A stretch of 64,000 nucleotides of DNA from contig JAFLBQ010000005.1 in assembly GCA_017303805.1 (NCBI GenBank), positions 62,001 to 126,000 of the forward strand, in the 5' to 3' direction. A model generated the notes under the pieces. That model was not told the origin of the DNA, ran no database searches, and saw only the letters and a program-made list of their open reading frames with translations. Both the position numbers and the translations under genes were made by a program. Below, piece after piece: positions 7,645-15,614 of this stretch (its first letter is position 1; every line of letters starts with the position of its first letter). Source of the stretch: Cytophagales bacterium (lineage in GTDB: Bacteria; Bacteroidota; Bacteroidia; Cytophagales; Cyclobacteriaceae).

Positions 7645-9015
7645 TCAAATAATCCCTACCGTACTTAGTAACACCAGTCCGATTACCAACGGGCAAACGT
7701 ACTTAATAAAGAAAATCCAAATAGCGGCCGGTGTAAGGCCTGCCACCAAGGGGCGTTGAAAGAAGGCCGAGCCTTGTTCAATTTCAGAACTTACTTTCTT
7801 TACATCCATTATCCAGCCCGTGTACACGCACGTCATTAAGGCTACAATAACAATAAATAGCCCGCCAAACAATGCATCCATTATATCCAGAAATCCGGTT
7901 TTGGTTTCGCCAAAGAGATTGATAGACATGTTGGTAAAAAGTTCGGATGCACCACCCGAAAGAGCAGACGGAATACCCACCAGAAATGCCAGTATGCCTA
8001 CCACCCACGAAGCTTTTTTCCGATTCCATTTCTTTTCATCAATCAAATAAGAGCCCGGTACTTCAATCATCGATATGGAAGAGGTAAGCGCAGCTACACA
8101 TAATAAAAGAAAGAACGAGGCGCCTACCAATTTTCCTCCGGCTGGTAGCGAGTTAAAAATTTCGGGTAGCACATTGAAAACAAGCGCGGTGCCTTCGGCC
8201 GGGTTTTTACCAAATGCAAACACTGCCGGAAAAATCATTAAGCCTGCAAAGAAAGCTACCGCTGTATCCATTACACCAATCCACGCTCCGCTGCTTACAA
8301 TATTTTGTTCTTTGGGCAGGTACGAGCCATAGGTAATTAAAATACCCCAGCCCACCGACAGCGAGAAGAAGGCCTGACCTAAAGCCGAAAGAATAACGCG
8401 CCCGTTAATTTTAGAGAAGTCGGGGGTAAGGTAATATTTAACGCCTTCCATAGCGCCTTCCAATGTAAGGCTGCGCAGCATTACCGCGAACAAAAGTATA
8501 AACAACACGGGCATTAAAATCTTGGAAGCTTTTTCGATGCCCCCGGAAATACCGCCTAACACAATGGCGATGGAGGCTACCATGAACACCGCGAAGAAGG
8601 GGATTACATACATCGGGCTGCTGCGAAACGTTTCGAAGTCGTGAATAAAGTCGGTAAACTCGCTAATGATATAACCGATTGTCCAACCGGCAATCACACC
8701 ATAATAACTCAACACAAAAAAGCTTACACACAGGGCCAGCACCGCACCTGTAAATACCCAGAATTTGTTGGCACCAGTACTTTTAAAAGCGCCTACGGTG
8801 TTGCGGGCGGTAAGGCGGCCCAGCGCTACTTCATTATAAATAAGCGGTAAACCAATTAACAGCACACACAAGATGTACACAAACACAAATGCCCCACCTC
8901 CGTTTTGGCCTACTACATAGGGAAACCGCCAAATGTTACCCAAGCCTACAGCCGAGCCAGCTGCTGCCATTATAAAACCGAATTTGGAACCAAATTGTCC
9001 TCTGTTTGCTGACAT
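7645..9015 (-). CDS. Sodium-dependent transporter, neurotransmitter:sodium symporter (NSS) family
   Basis: This 456-residue protein has about 11-12 hydrophobic segments. The first carries the family hallmark GSAVGLGNIWRFPYVVGQNG (residues about 17-36), whose unwound helix binds sodium and the amino-acid-like substrate in LeuT-type carriers. The length is that of bacterial NSS proteins. The likely substrate is an amino acid or related amine, taken up with sodium; which one cannot be told. It is a single-gene unit. Confidence 0.93.
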   Translation of the reverse strand: MSANRGQFGSKFGFIMAAAGSAVGLGNIWRFPYVVGQNGGGAFVFVYILCVLLIGLPLIYNEVALGRLTARNTVGAFKSTGANKFWVFTGAVLALCVSFFVLSYYGVIAGWTIGYIISEFTDFIHDFETFRSSPMYVIPFFAVFMVASIAIVLGGISGGIEKASKILMPVLFILLFAVMLRSLTLEGAMEGVKYYLTPDFSKINGRVILSALGQAFFSLSVGWGILITYGSYLPKEQNIVSSGAWIGVMDTAVAFFAGLMIFPAVFAFGKNPAEGTALVFNVLPEIFNSLPAGGKLVGASFFLLLCVAALTSSISMIEVPGSYLIDEKKWNRKKASWVVGILAFLVGIPSALSGGASELFTNMSINLFGETKTGFLDIMDALFGGLFIVIVALMTCVYTGWIMDVKKVSSEIEQGSAFFQRPLVAGLTPAAIWIFFIKYVCPLVIGLVLLSTVGII

Positions 9016-9098
9016 ACGCGCAAGATTAAGTAATTGTTAATTGCGAAGATTAGTAAATAATTCCGACTGCCCAATACCGGTTGGTGCGAATGGCATAA

Positions 9099-9995
9099 TT
9101 ACCTGTGTAGTTGTTCGGCCAGCAAGGCAAGTCCTTCGGTAAACGAATGCGGATGATAACCTAACTCGTGCTGAGCTTTTGCAATGATAAAACCGGTTTT
9201 TGGAGGCCGCCTGGCGGGCTGGGTAAAGGTGGTGCTATCGGCTGGTCTTATCAAGGTAGCATCCAGCTTAAAAAAATCAGCAGTTTGAACGGCTATTTCA
9301 AATGGAGTCATCATTTCGCTGCCTGCGATATGATAAATTCCTTTTGCTTTGTGTATAGCTGCGAGGTAACACCCTTGGGCTAAATCTTCGGCAAGAGTTG
9401 GTGTGCGCCATTGATCGTTAACTACGTTTATCGACTTGCCTTCTTCCAGACTTTTCTTTACCCATAATACAATGTTGCTCCGGCTCATATCCGGGGTAAC
9501 ACCGTACACCAACACTGTGCGTAGAATAGCCCAATCAATTTTACTTTGTTGAATTAACTTTTCACCGGCCAGTTTACTCTCACCGTAGTAGTTAACGGGA
9601 TTAGGAATGGCGGTTTCATCCAAGGGGCCGTAGGTGCCATCAAAAATAAAATCGGTAGAAACATGAATAAGGTGCGCGTTTACATTTTGGCACGCGCTAC
9701 AAATCGATTCAACGGCATGCACATTGGTATTCCAGCAAAGGGCGCGTTCGGTTTCGCATTGATCTACCTGCGTCATCGCGGCCGCATGAATTACTACCTC
9801 CGGTTTCACGCGCGCAATAACGTCCAGCACATTAGCCCGGTTTGTAATGTCCATCTGTTCAAACTCAATTTCTTTGGGCATAGCGGCCGGTTGCTTTCGT
9901 GCTGTAGCCGTAGCGCGAATGTGCGGATGCTGTGCCAGCAAGTGCATGAGTTTGTTACCCAATAAACCGTTGGCGCCTGTTACGAGTACGCGCAT
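9099..9995 (-). CDS. RmlD-like NAD(P)-dependent sugar reductase (SDR family)
   Basis: A 298-residue extended SDR. The N-terminal nucleotide site is TGANGLLG at 6-13. The catalytic pair is Tyr137 and Lys141 in YYGESK, with a Ser in the HVSTDFIFDG strand at 111-120. The family includes dTDP-4-dehydrorhamnose reductase, which makes dTDP-rhamnose. No rmlABC genes lie nearby, so the substrate is unproven. It is the last gene of a minus-strand run (GlmU-like, HolB, cyclophilin, this gene), two bases after the cyclophilin stop. Confidence 0.85.
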   Translation of the reverse strand: MRVLVTGANGLLGNKLMHLLAQHPHIRATATARKQPAAMPKEIEFEQMDITNRANVLDVIARVKPEVVIHAAAMTQVDQCETERALCWNTNVHAVESICSACQNVNAHLIHVSTDFIFDGTYGPLDETAIPNPVNYYGESKLAGEKLIQQSKIDWAILRTVLVYGVTPDMSRSNIVLWVKKSLEEGKSINVVNDQWRTPTLAEDLAQGCYLAAIHKAKGIYHIAGSEMMTPFEIAVQTADFFKLDATLIRPADSTTFTQPARRPPKTGFIIAKAQHELGYHPHSFTEGLALLAEQLHR

Positions 9996-9997
9996 GA

Positions 9998-10861
9998 TTA
10001 ACGTGCAAAAGTATAGCCGTACAATTCGGTAATTTTCTTTTTGGAAAGTTTTTCAACCGTTACCGTCATGCGGATGTCTTCAACAGGCCGCTCTCTTTCG
10101 GTTGGTGCGGCTGCAATTTTATCAAGTACATCAAGCCCGCTAATCACTTTGCCAAACACGGTGTACTCGCCATCCAGGTGTGGGGCGCCACCTACCGTAG
10201 TGTAAGCTTTCTCCTTATCGGGATTTGCTTCTTTATAGATTTTCTGGCCTAACACTTTTTCGAGGCGCGGCACCAGGCTATATACTTTACGCGTGTACGC
10301 ATCCATATCGCCTGTCATGTAAATCTGGTTCAATGAGTCGATGACAACCTGGTTGGCGGGGTCTTGTACAAATTTTTGAAAGGCTGCATTCATTTTTACC
10401 TGGTCGATGCGCAGACCGTCTATGTTAGCCGGGGTAACCACAGTGCCTTGCACAATGTAGAATTGGCTGCCGCTGGAAGCCTTGGCAGGATTTTGCCCAT
10501 CGCCCAGCCGTGCAGCAGAGAGTGCACCTTTCTCGTGAAAAAATTTTGGATTGAATTCAGCTTCTACGGTATAGCCAGGGCCACCCATACCCAATGGTTG
10601 GCCGGGTGCGGCATTCTTCGAGTCAGGGTCGCCTCCCTGAATCATAAAGTTTTGTATCACCCGGTGAAAGAGCAAGTCGTTATAAAAACCTTGTTCGGCA
10701 AGCTTAATGAAGTTGGCTTTGTGCTTGGGGGTTTCATCGTATAAAATGGCAACCATATTGCCGTACTGCGTTTTGATAGTTACCACATAATCTGTTTGGC
10801 TGGAACAGTTTGTAAGCGTAAGTAAGATCAGGCTTGCGATAAAGGCAAAGAATTTTTTCAT
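9998..10861 (-). CDS. Cyclophilin-type peptidyl-prolyl isomerase lipoprotein
   Basis: A 287-residue protein. A lipoprotein signal ends at Cys19 (TLTNCSS), so the enzyme is probably anchored to a periplasmic membrane face. The cyclophilin core is recognised by FHRVIQNFMIQGGDPD near residues 64-79, GSQFYI near 132-137 and the late segment HLDGEYTVFGKVISGLDVLD. A family insertion separates the two halves, making it longer than the about 165-residue minimal domain, as is usual for Bacteroidota homologues. It probably assists folding of exported proteins. It sits in a tight run seven bases after holB. Confidence 0.93.
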   Translation of the reverse strand: MKKFFAFIASLILLTLTNCSSQTDYVVTIKTQYGNMVAILYDETPKHKANFIKLAEQGFYNDLLFHRVIQNFMIQGGDPDSKNAAPGQPLGMGGPGYTVEAEFNPKFFHEKGALSAARLGDGQNPAKASSGSQFYIVQGTVVTPANIDGLRIDQVKMNAAFQKFVQDPANQVVIDSLNQIYMTGDMDAYTRKVYSLVPRLEKVLGQKIYKEANPDKEKAYTTVGGAPHLDGEYTVFGKVISGLDVLDKIAAAPTERERPVEDIRMTVTVEKLSKKKITELYGYTFAR

Positions 10862-10868
10862 TTTAGGT

Positions 10869-12035
10869 TCAGGCTTTGTTAATAGGATTTAAGATAGTGG
10901 AAACTTGTAACGATAAATCAAGTAAAATCATTTTGGCGCTTCCGTACCGCTCTATATAATAGTGCGCATCGTTTAGCAGATTTTGAATGCGCTCAATCTT
11001 ATCTACCGTCATCACTTTGCTAAAGTCTTTTACAAACTGGCTCTCGCTGTTTTTAAGGCGGCTTATTTCGGCCGCACCACTGCAATGCAATAAGGTTTCG
11101 CGCAGCATGCTTAGGCCATAGATAAGAAAATTGCGCTGGTCTAATTTTTCCAGATCGTGAAAATCATCGGCTGTAGTAACCAGGCGGCCGTAGTCGTGCT
11201 TAAAGCATGCCCGCATCCAATCTGCAAACTTATCTGTAAAGTGATCTTCATCGCTGCTGATTAACTTTAGGGCCTGGTTCAGGTTGCCATCGGCCAACTG
11301 AATTATTTCTTGCCTGCGGCTTTCCGTAATCTTGTGCTCCGTTTGAAGGTATTGATCAAGGTCTTCATCGGCTAATAAAGGAACTTGTACAGCCTGCGTA
11401 CGCGATTGGATGGTTGCCAACAGGCGCTCTCCGGCATTGCTCACCAGCAGAAAAAAAGTATTGGCGGGTGGTTCTTCCAGAATTTTTAAAATGCTGTTAG
11501 CCGCAGCGATGTTCATCAGCTCTGGCTGCCAGATTACCATTACTTTGTACTTGCTTTCAAATGGTTTAAGCGAAAGCGTTTTTATTATTTCACGGGCTGT
11601 GTCCGCCAGAATGCTGGCTTGTTTTAAGTCGCCATCAAATTGATTTATCCAACCGGCCAGGTCGTCAAAAGGTTGCTGAGTTAAGAAGGTGCGCCAGGTT
11701 TTAAAGTTTTCGGCTTTTACTTTTTCAGGGTCTTCATCGCTTTTAATAGCCCGAAAAGGAAATACAAAACTGGTATCGGGATGTATGTATTTAAGATTTT
11801 TGCTGCAAGCCGGGCAGGCACCACATGCATCGTGTTCGCCCCGGTTCTGGCAGTGCAGGTAGGTAGCGTAAGCAAGCGCCAGGGGTAGGTTAAGGGCTCC
11901 GGGTTTACCTACAAAAAGTTGTGCATGTGCAATGTGGTTATGCTTAACAGAGTCAATCAGTTTAGTTTTAAGATTGGTTAGTCCGGGTATGTCAGCAAAT
12001 CGCACAGGCAATAATGTTAAGATTTTTTTTCCCAC
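10869..12035 (-). CDS. holB: DNA polymerase III delta-prime subunit
   Basis: This 388-residue clamp-loader protein begins with an AAA+ domain in which the P-loop is degenerate (FVGKPGALN at 41-49), as expected for delta-prime, which does not hydrolyse ATP. Four cysteines, C62, C71, C74 and C77, form the zinc-binding module of the family. The sensor/arginine-finger region (LEEPPANTFFLL) is present. The 5' end overlaps the preceding GlmU-like gene by 19 bases if ATG 12035 is used; the conserved part begins at VRFADIPGL, so a GTG start at 12005 is also possible. Confidence 0.9.
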   Translation of the reverse strand: MGKKILTLLPVRFADIPGLTNLKTKLIDSVKHNHIAHAQLFVGKPGALNLPLALAYATYLHCQNRGEHDACGACPACSKNLKYIHPDTSFVFPFRAIKSDEDPEKVKAENFKTWRTFLTQQPFDDLAGWINQFDGDLKQASILADTAREIIKTLSLKPFESKYKVMVIWQPELMNIAAANSILKILEEPPANTFFLLVSNAGERLLATIQSRTQAVQVPLLADEDLDQYLQTEHKITESRRQEIIQLADGNLNQALKLISSDEDHFTDKFADWMRACFKHDYGRLVTTADDFHDLEKLDQRNFLIYGLSMLRETLLHCSGAAEISRLKNSESQFVKDFSKVMTVDKIERIQNLLNDAHYYIERYGSAKMILLDLSLQVSTILNPINKA

Positions 12036-13207
12036 ACGCGGTACCGCGCAGAGTCTTCAAAGATTTTTTTTAAGATGCCTTTATCCACTTCATCAAGCAC
12101 CAGGTTTCTTCGGGCCATTGCTTTGGTGGCTGTATCGAGCGCCTTATTTAATTGATAGGTAGTAAATCCGGCAGCGCCACCCCATGCAAAAGAGGGTACA
12201 AAATTACGCGGGTAGCCATCGCCAAAAATACTGGCACTAACACCCACCACCGTTCCTGAGTTAAACATGGTATTGATGCCGCATTTGCTATGGTCGCCCA
12301 ACATTAAACCACAAAACATCAGGCCGGTGTCTTTAAAGCCTTCTTTGCCGTAATTCCACAGCTTAATATTCTCGTAATTGTTTTTCAGGTTAGAGGTATT
12401 GGTATCTGCACCAATATTGCACCACTCGCCAATTACCGAATTGCCCAAAAAGCCATCGTGTGCTTTGTTACTATACGCAAAGAGTACCGAGTTACTTACC
12501 TCGCCTCCAATTTTACAGTAAGGGCCCACCGTAGTATCGCCCCGTACTTTAGCGCCCATGTTCACGTGCGATTCTTCGCCTAACGCAAATGGCCCGCGGA
12601 TAAGCGCGCCTTCCTGAACAAATGAATTTTTTCCAAGATAGATCGGCCCGTTTTCGGCATTTAAAACTGCCGCCCGCACGTTGGCTCCGGCTTCTAAAAA
12701 AATTTGATCTGGGTTGTAAACCCGGGTATGTTCATCGGTTATCGCAGCCGATTTTCTGTTGGCTGTAAGCAATGCAAAATCAGCCCGAATCTGCGCACCG
12801 TTATGTTGGTAAATTTTCCATACCTGATCGATGAGTGTACATGATTCAGTTAACTCTTTTTTGGCTAGCAGGTGCGGCTGCGAAAGTTTTGGTGCACTTG
12901 TTCGGGCGGCAATCAAGATTTCATTCTGGAAAAGCGCTTCTTCTGCCTTCAAGTTAAGGACTGCTTGCGTAAGTTGCGGGGTAGCACAAACCGCCCCGTT
13001 AATCCATAAATTAGTGGTGCCGGTTGTTATTGGAAATTTTTGGCTTAGATAAGGCTCCGTAAGGAATGCGGGTTTAATACCCAGATGTCGTTCCCATTTT
13101 TCGGCCAGTGTAAGAATGCCGCAGCGTATTGCCGCAACAGGTCGGGTAAATGTAAAGGGTAAAAGGTTTTGCCTGATTTCGGGGAGATCGAATAAGATCA
13201 GATTCAT
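12017..13207 (-). CDS. Bacteroidota-type GlmU-like sugar-phosphate nucleotidyltransferase/acetyltransferase
   Basis: This 396-residue protein has a diverged N-terminal nucleotidyltransferase domain (about 1-190) beginning LILFDLPEIRQNLLPFTFTR, without the classical GxGTRMxP loop. Its C-terminal left-handed beta-helix (about 185-350) has hexapeptide repeats (GPIYLGKNSFVQEGALIRGP). That is the layout of the alternative GlmU family of Bacteroidota, thought to make UDP-N-acetylglucosamine in place of classical GlmU. The product feeds peptidoglycan and lipopolysaccharide. It appears to be the first gene of the minus-strand run. Confidence 0.88.
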   Translation of the reverse strand: MNLILFDLPEIRQNLLPFTFTRPVAAIRCGILTLAEKWERHLGIKPAFLTEPYLSQKFPITTGTTNLWINGAVCATPQLTQAVLNLKAEEALFQNEILIAARTSAPKLSQPHLLAKKELTESCTLIDQVWKIYQHNGAQIRADFALLTANRKSAAITDEHTRVYNPDQIFLEAGANVRAAVLNAENGPIYLGKNSFVQEGALIRGPFALGEESHVNMGAKVRGDTTVGPYCKIGGEVSNSVLFAYSNKAHDGFLGNSVIGEWCNIGADTNTSNLKNNYENIKLWNYGKEGFKDTGLMFCGLMLGDHSKCGINTMFNSGTVVGVSASIFGDGYPRNFVPSFAWGGAAGFTTYQLNKALDTATKAMARRNLVLDEVDKGILKKIFEDSARYRVWEKKS

Positions 13208-13264
13208 GCCGCTAAAATAGTTTTACGGGCTGCCACAGCCAAACCTTAAGTGCCCATACGCAAA

Positions 13265-13292
13265 TAAAAAAGGTCTCGCAACGCAAGACCTT
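13265..13292 (-). terminator. Rho-independent terminator of rpmE
   Basis: On the minus strand a ten-pair stem (AAGGTCTTGC/GCGAGACCTT, one G-U pair) with a three-base loop is followed by a run of T. It lies about 30 bases after the rpmE stop. Confidence 0.85.
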
Positions 13293-13319
13293 TACTAAAA
13301 ACACACTAAGAAGAATTTC

Positions 13320-13565
13320 TTACTTTTTACCGTACTTCTTCTGGAATTTCTCTACCCGGCCGGCAGTATCTACAAACATTTTCTTACCAGTAAAGAAGGG
13401 GTGCGAGGCTGAACTAACCTCCACTTTAATTACAGGGTATTCTTTGCCGTCTTCCCACTTAATAGTCTCTTTAGGCACTGAAGTAGAGCGGCTCAAAAAC
13501 TTGAAATCGCTGCTGGTATCCCAGAAAACCACTTGCTTATACTCAGGATGAAGGTTCTTTTTCAT
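13320..13565 (-). CDS. rpmE2: 50S ribosomal protein L31, type B
   Basis: An 81-residue ribosomal protein beginning [19 protein letters not shown]. It has [12 protein letters not shown] and the C-terminal VEKFQKKY of L31. It lacks the zinc-binding Cys set of type A L31, which makes it the C-minus (type B) form that does not need zinc. ATG 13563-13565 is preferred over longer in-frame starts, because the family begins here and a good promoter box lies just upstream. It is a single-gene unit with its own promoter and terminator. Confidence 0.97.
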   Translation of the reverse strand: MKKNLHPEYKQVVFWDTSSDFKFLSRSTSVPKETIKWEDGKEYPVIKVEVSSASHPFFTGKKMFVDTAGRVEKFQKKYGKK

Positions 13566-13586
13566 AACTTTTCTCTTAAAGGACTG

Positions 13587-13616
13587 CAAAAGTAGAAAAA
13601 CCAACCCGATTTGCAA
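13587..13616 (-). promoter_or_regulatory. Promoter of rpmE2, Bacteroidota type
   Basis: On the minus strand TTG (13614-13616) is followed after about 19 bases by TACTTTTG (13587-13594), an exact -7 TAnnTTTG box. It lies about 20 bases before the rpmE2 ATG, giving a short leader. Confidence 0.75.
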
Positions 13617-13628
13617 GGCCTCAAGCAT

Positions 13629-13931
13629 TCAAAATTTGGGCTAAAAGGGGAAAGATCGTATTTTCGAACCAAAAATTGAGCTGATTTTCGAAGGGGCCTA
13701 TCCGAAAGAAATGGAAGCCAGGGCCAAAGCATTCAGGAGCATACTAAAAGTAAGACTCACTACAGAAGAATAAGGAGGTTGGTAACAACTATGAACGGAT
13801 ATGATGGTGCTGACATAACCCGATCAGGTTGGAATTTTTTTATTTCATTCATTCTGAGTTGCCAAAAGTTGTTGCGCTGGCAAACGAATTCCAATGTTAA
13901 AGTAACATGCTAACAATTTTATAGAAAGTAA
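13629..13931 (+). other. Gene-poor stretch with two short orphan reading frames
   Basis: No full gene is seen between rpmE2 and the next gene. A frame open from about 13639 and ending TAA 13771-13773 would read KIELIFEGAYPKEMEARAKA near its middle but lacks a good start. It is followed at once by GGAGG (13774-13778) and an ATG at 13791 that opens a 40-codon frame (MNGYDGADITRSGWNFF...) to TAA 13911-13913. I recognise neither; they could be remnants of a decayed gene pair or chance. Confidence 0.4.
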
Positions 13932-15608
13932 ATGAGTAAGCGTTTTGTAATCTTGATTTTAATTGGCCTACCCATTACCCGGCTATACGCCCAAAGTACC
14001 AATGCTCCGCTCAATAGCGATTATTACCATTGGCTGGATCGCTACGAAGTAAAAGCCGGAAAAATAAGTCCTGAAATTTTTACCACCCTAAAACCGTACA
14101 AGCGCGATGCGCTGGTCCGGTATGTAGATAGCCTGAATGCAGACGGAACTATTTTCAGCTCACGCAGCGATCAGTACAACCTTGAATTTTTTCGCAACGA
14201 TAACTGGGAGTGGAGCCGGGCAGAGTCCAACACCAGTAAAAAACCCTTTTTACGACACCTGTACAAAAAGAAATCGGACTTAACTTATGTAGATACCCCG
14301 GAGTTTGATTTACACATAAACCCCGTGTTGTACCTGGGGGCCGGCAAAGACAATAACCGCGATGAGTTGATAACCATTAATACCCGCGGTGTAGAAATAC
14401 GCGGTATGATAGACCAGAAGATTGGATTTTACACCTTTGTTGGCGAGAACCAGGCCGTATTGCCCCGCTACGTAGCCGATGAAGTGGCCCGCACCCGCGT
14501 TGTACCCCACGAAGGCTATTGGAAGGTTTTTAAAAATACGGGCGTAGATTTTTTTGAAGCCCGGGCTTACATTGATTTTAATCTTACCAAACATATTTAT
14601 ATGCAATTTGGTAACGACCGCACCTTTGTTGGCAACGGCTACCGGTCTTTGATTTTCTCAGATTACTCGGCCCCCAATCTTTTTCTGCGTACCAATGTAA
14701 AAGTCTGGAAGTTGAATTACCTCTTTCAACTCAATCGCATGGCAGCCGATGCGCGCACGCCAGGGAACAAGCGCTATCCCGAAAAATTTGTTGCCTTCCA
14801 CCATGCTTCGGTTAACATTGGCAAAAAACTGAATGTAGGGTTGTTTGAATCGGTAGTTTTTAGTCCTAAAGATTCCGTTAACAATAATACATTCGATTTC
14901 AGTTACCTGAACCCCGTAATTTTTTACCGCGCCATTGAGCAACAGTTTGGCAGTAGCGATAATGCCATCCTGGGTGCTGACCTGAAGTGGAATGCCTTCC
15001 GCAAAGTTTCCTTTTACGGGCAACTGGTGCTGGATGAGTTTTTATTGAAGGAGGTGCTGGCCGGCAATGGCTGGTGGGCCAACAAATATGCAATACAGGC
15101 CGGCATAAAATATATTGATGCGCTGGGCGTCTCTAACCTGGATGTACAAGTAGAATTGAACCGCGTGCGACCTTACACCTATTCCCATTATTCGCAATAT
15201 GGCAGTTACAGCAATTACCGCCAGTCGCTGGCGCATCCGTTAGGGGCTAACTTTACAGAAGTAGTAGGTATTATGCGCTACCAACCCATGCCACGACTAA
15301 ACGTTATCCTTAAAGCATTCTATACCAAAGCAGGCCGCGACAACCCCGGAGAAAACTGGGGTGGAAACATTCTTATTGGCTACCAAAACCGGCAACAGGA
15401 ATATGGCAACGTAACCGGGCAGGGAGTTAGTAACACCATCACTACCCTGGATTTTAGTGCTTCGTATATGTTAAAACACAACTTGTTTATCGATGCAAGG
15501 CAACTGATCAGGCAAAGTAAAAGCGAGCTGGCCGCTTATAATCTGAATACCACCGTATCTTCCCTGGCCTTGCGTTGGAACATTGGCTCGCGCACCTACG
15601 ACTTTTAA
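13932..15608 (+). CDS. Outer-membrane beta-barrel protein, Wzi/RemB-like
   Basis: This 558-residue protein has a signal peptide (first 21 residues, ending LYAQ) and then many amphipathic strands. Sections such as FGNDRTFVGNGYRSLIFSDY, and the C-terminal run of strands ending in Phe, resemble the capsule-assembly Wzi family and the gliding protein RemB of Bacteroidota. I make the match by pattern only. Wzi proteins help hold surface polysaccharide on the outer membrane. It ends six bases before an MsbA-like exporter gene and is likely co-transcribed with it, which would fit a role in surface glycan or glycolipid display. Confidence 0.65.
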   Translation: MSKRFVILILIGLPITRLYAQSTNAPLNSDYYHWLDRYEVKAGKISPEIFTTLKPYKRDALVRYVDSLNADGTIFSSRSDQYNLEFFRNDNWEWSRAESNTSKKPFLRHLYKKKSDLTYVDTPEFDLHINPVLYLGAGKDNNRDELITINTRGVEIRGMIDQKIGFYTFVGENQAVLPRYVADEVARTRVVPHEGYWKVFKNTGVDFFEARAYIDFNLTKHIYMQFGNDRTFVGNGYRSLIFSDYSAPNLFLRTNVKVWKLNYLFQLNRMAADARTPGNKRYPEKFVAFHHASVNIGKKLNVGLFESVVFSPKDSVNNNTFDFSYLNPVIFYRAIEQQFGSSDNAILGADLKWNAFRKVSFYGQLVLDEFLLKEVLAGNGWWANKYAIQAGIKYIDALGVSNLDVQVELNRVRPYTYSHYSQYGSYSNYRQSLAHPLGANFTEVVGIMRYQPMPRLNVILKAFYTKAGRDNPGENWGGNILIGYQNRQQEYGNVTGQGVSNTITTLDFSASYMLKHNLFIDARQLIRQSKSELAAYNLNTTVSSLALRWNIGSRTYDF

Positions 15609-15614
15609 AGTAAG

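Noticed and set aside
9663-9965. Plus-strand frame opposite the RmlD-like gene
   Set aside because: Antisense to a complete, conserved enzyme; composition is that of a shadow frame.
13566-13628. N-terminal extension of the L31 protein
   Set aside because: L31 begins at [10 protein letters not shown] and the promoter -7 box lies inside the extension.
13639-13913. Toxin-antitoxin pair
   Set aside because: Neither short frame shows a recognisable toxin or antitoxin motif and the first lacks a start.
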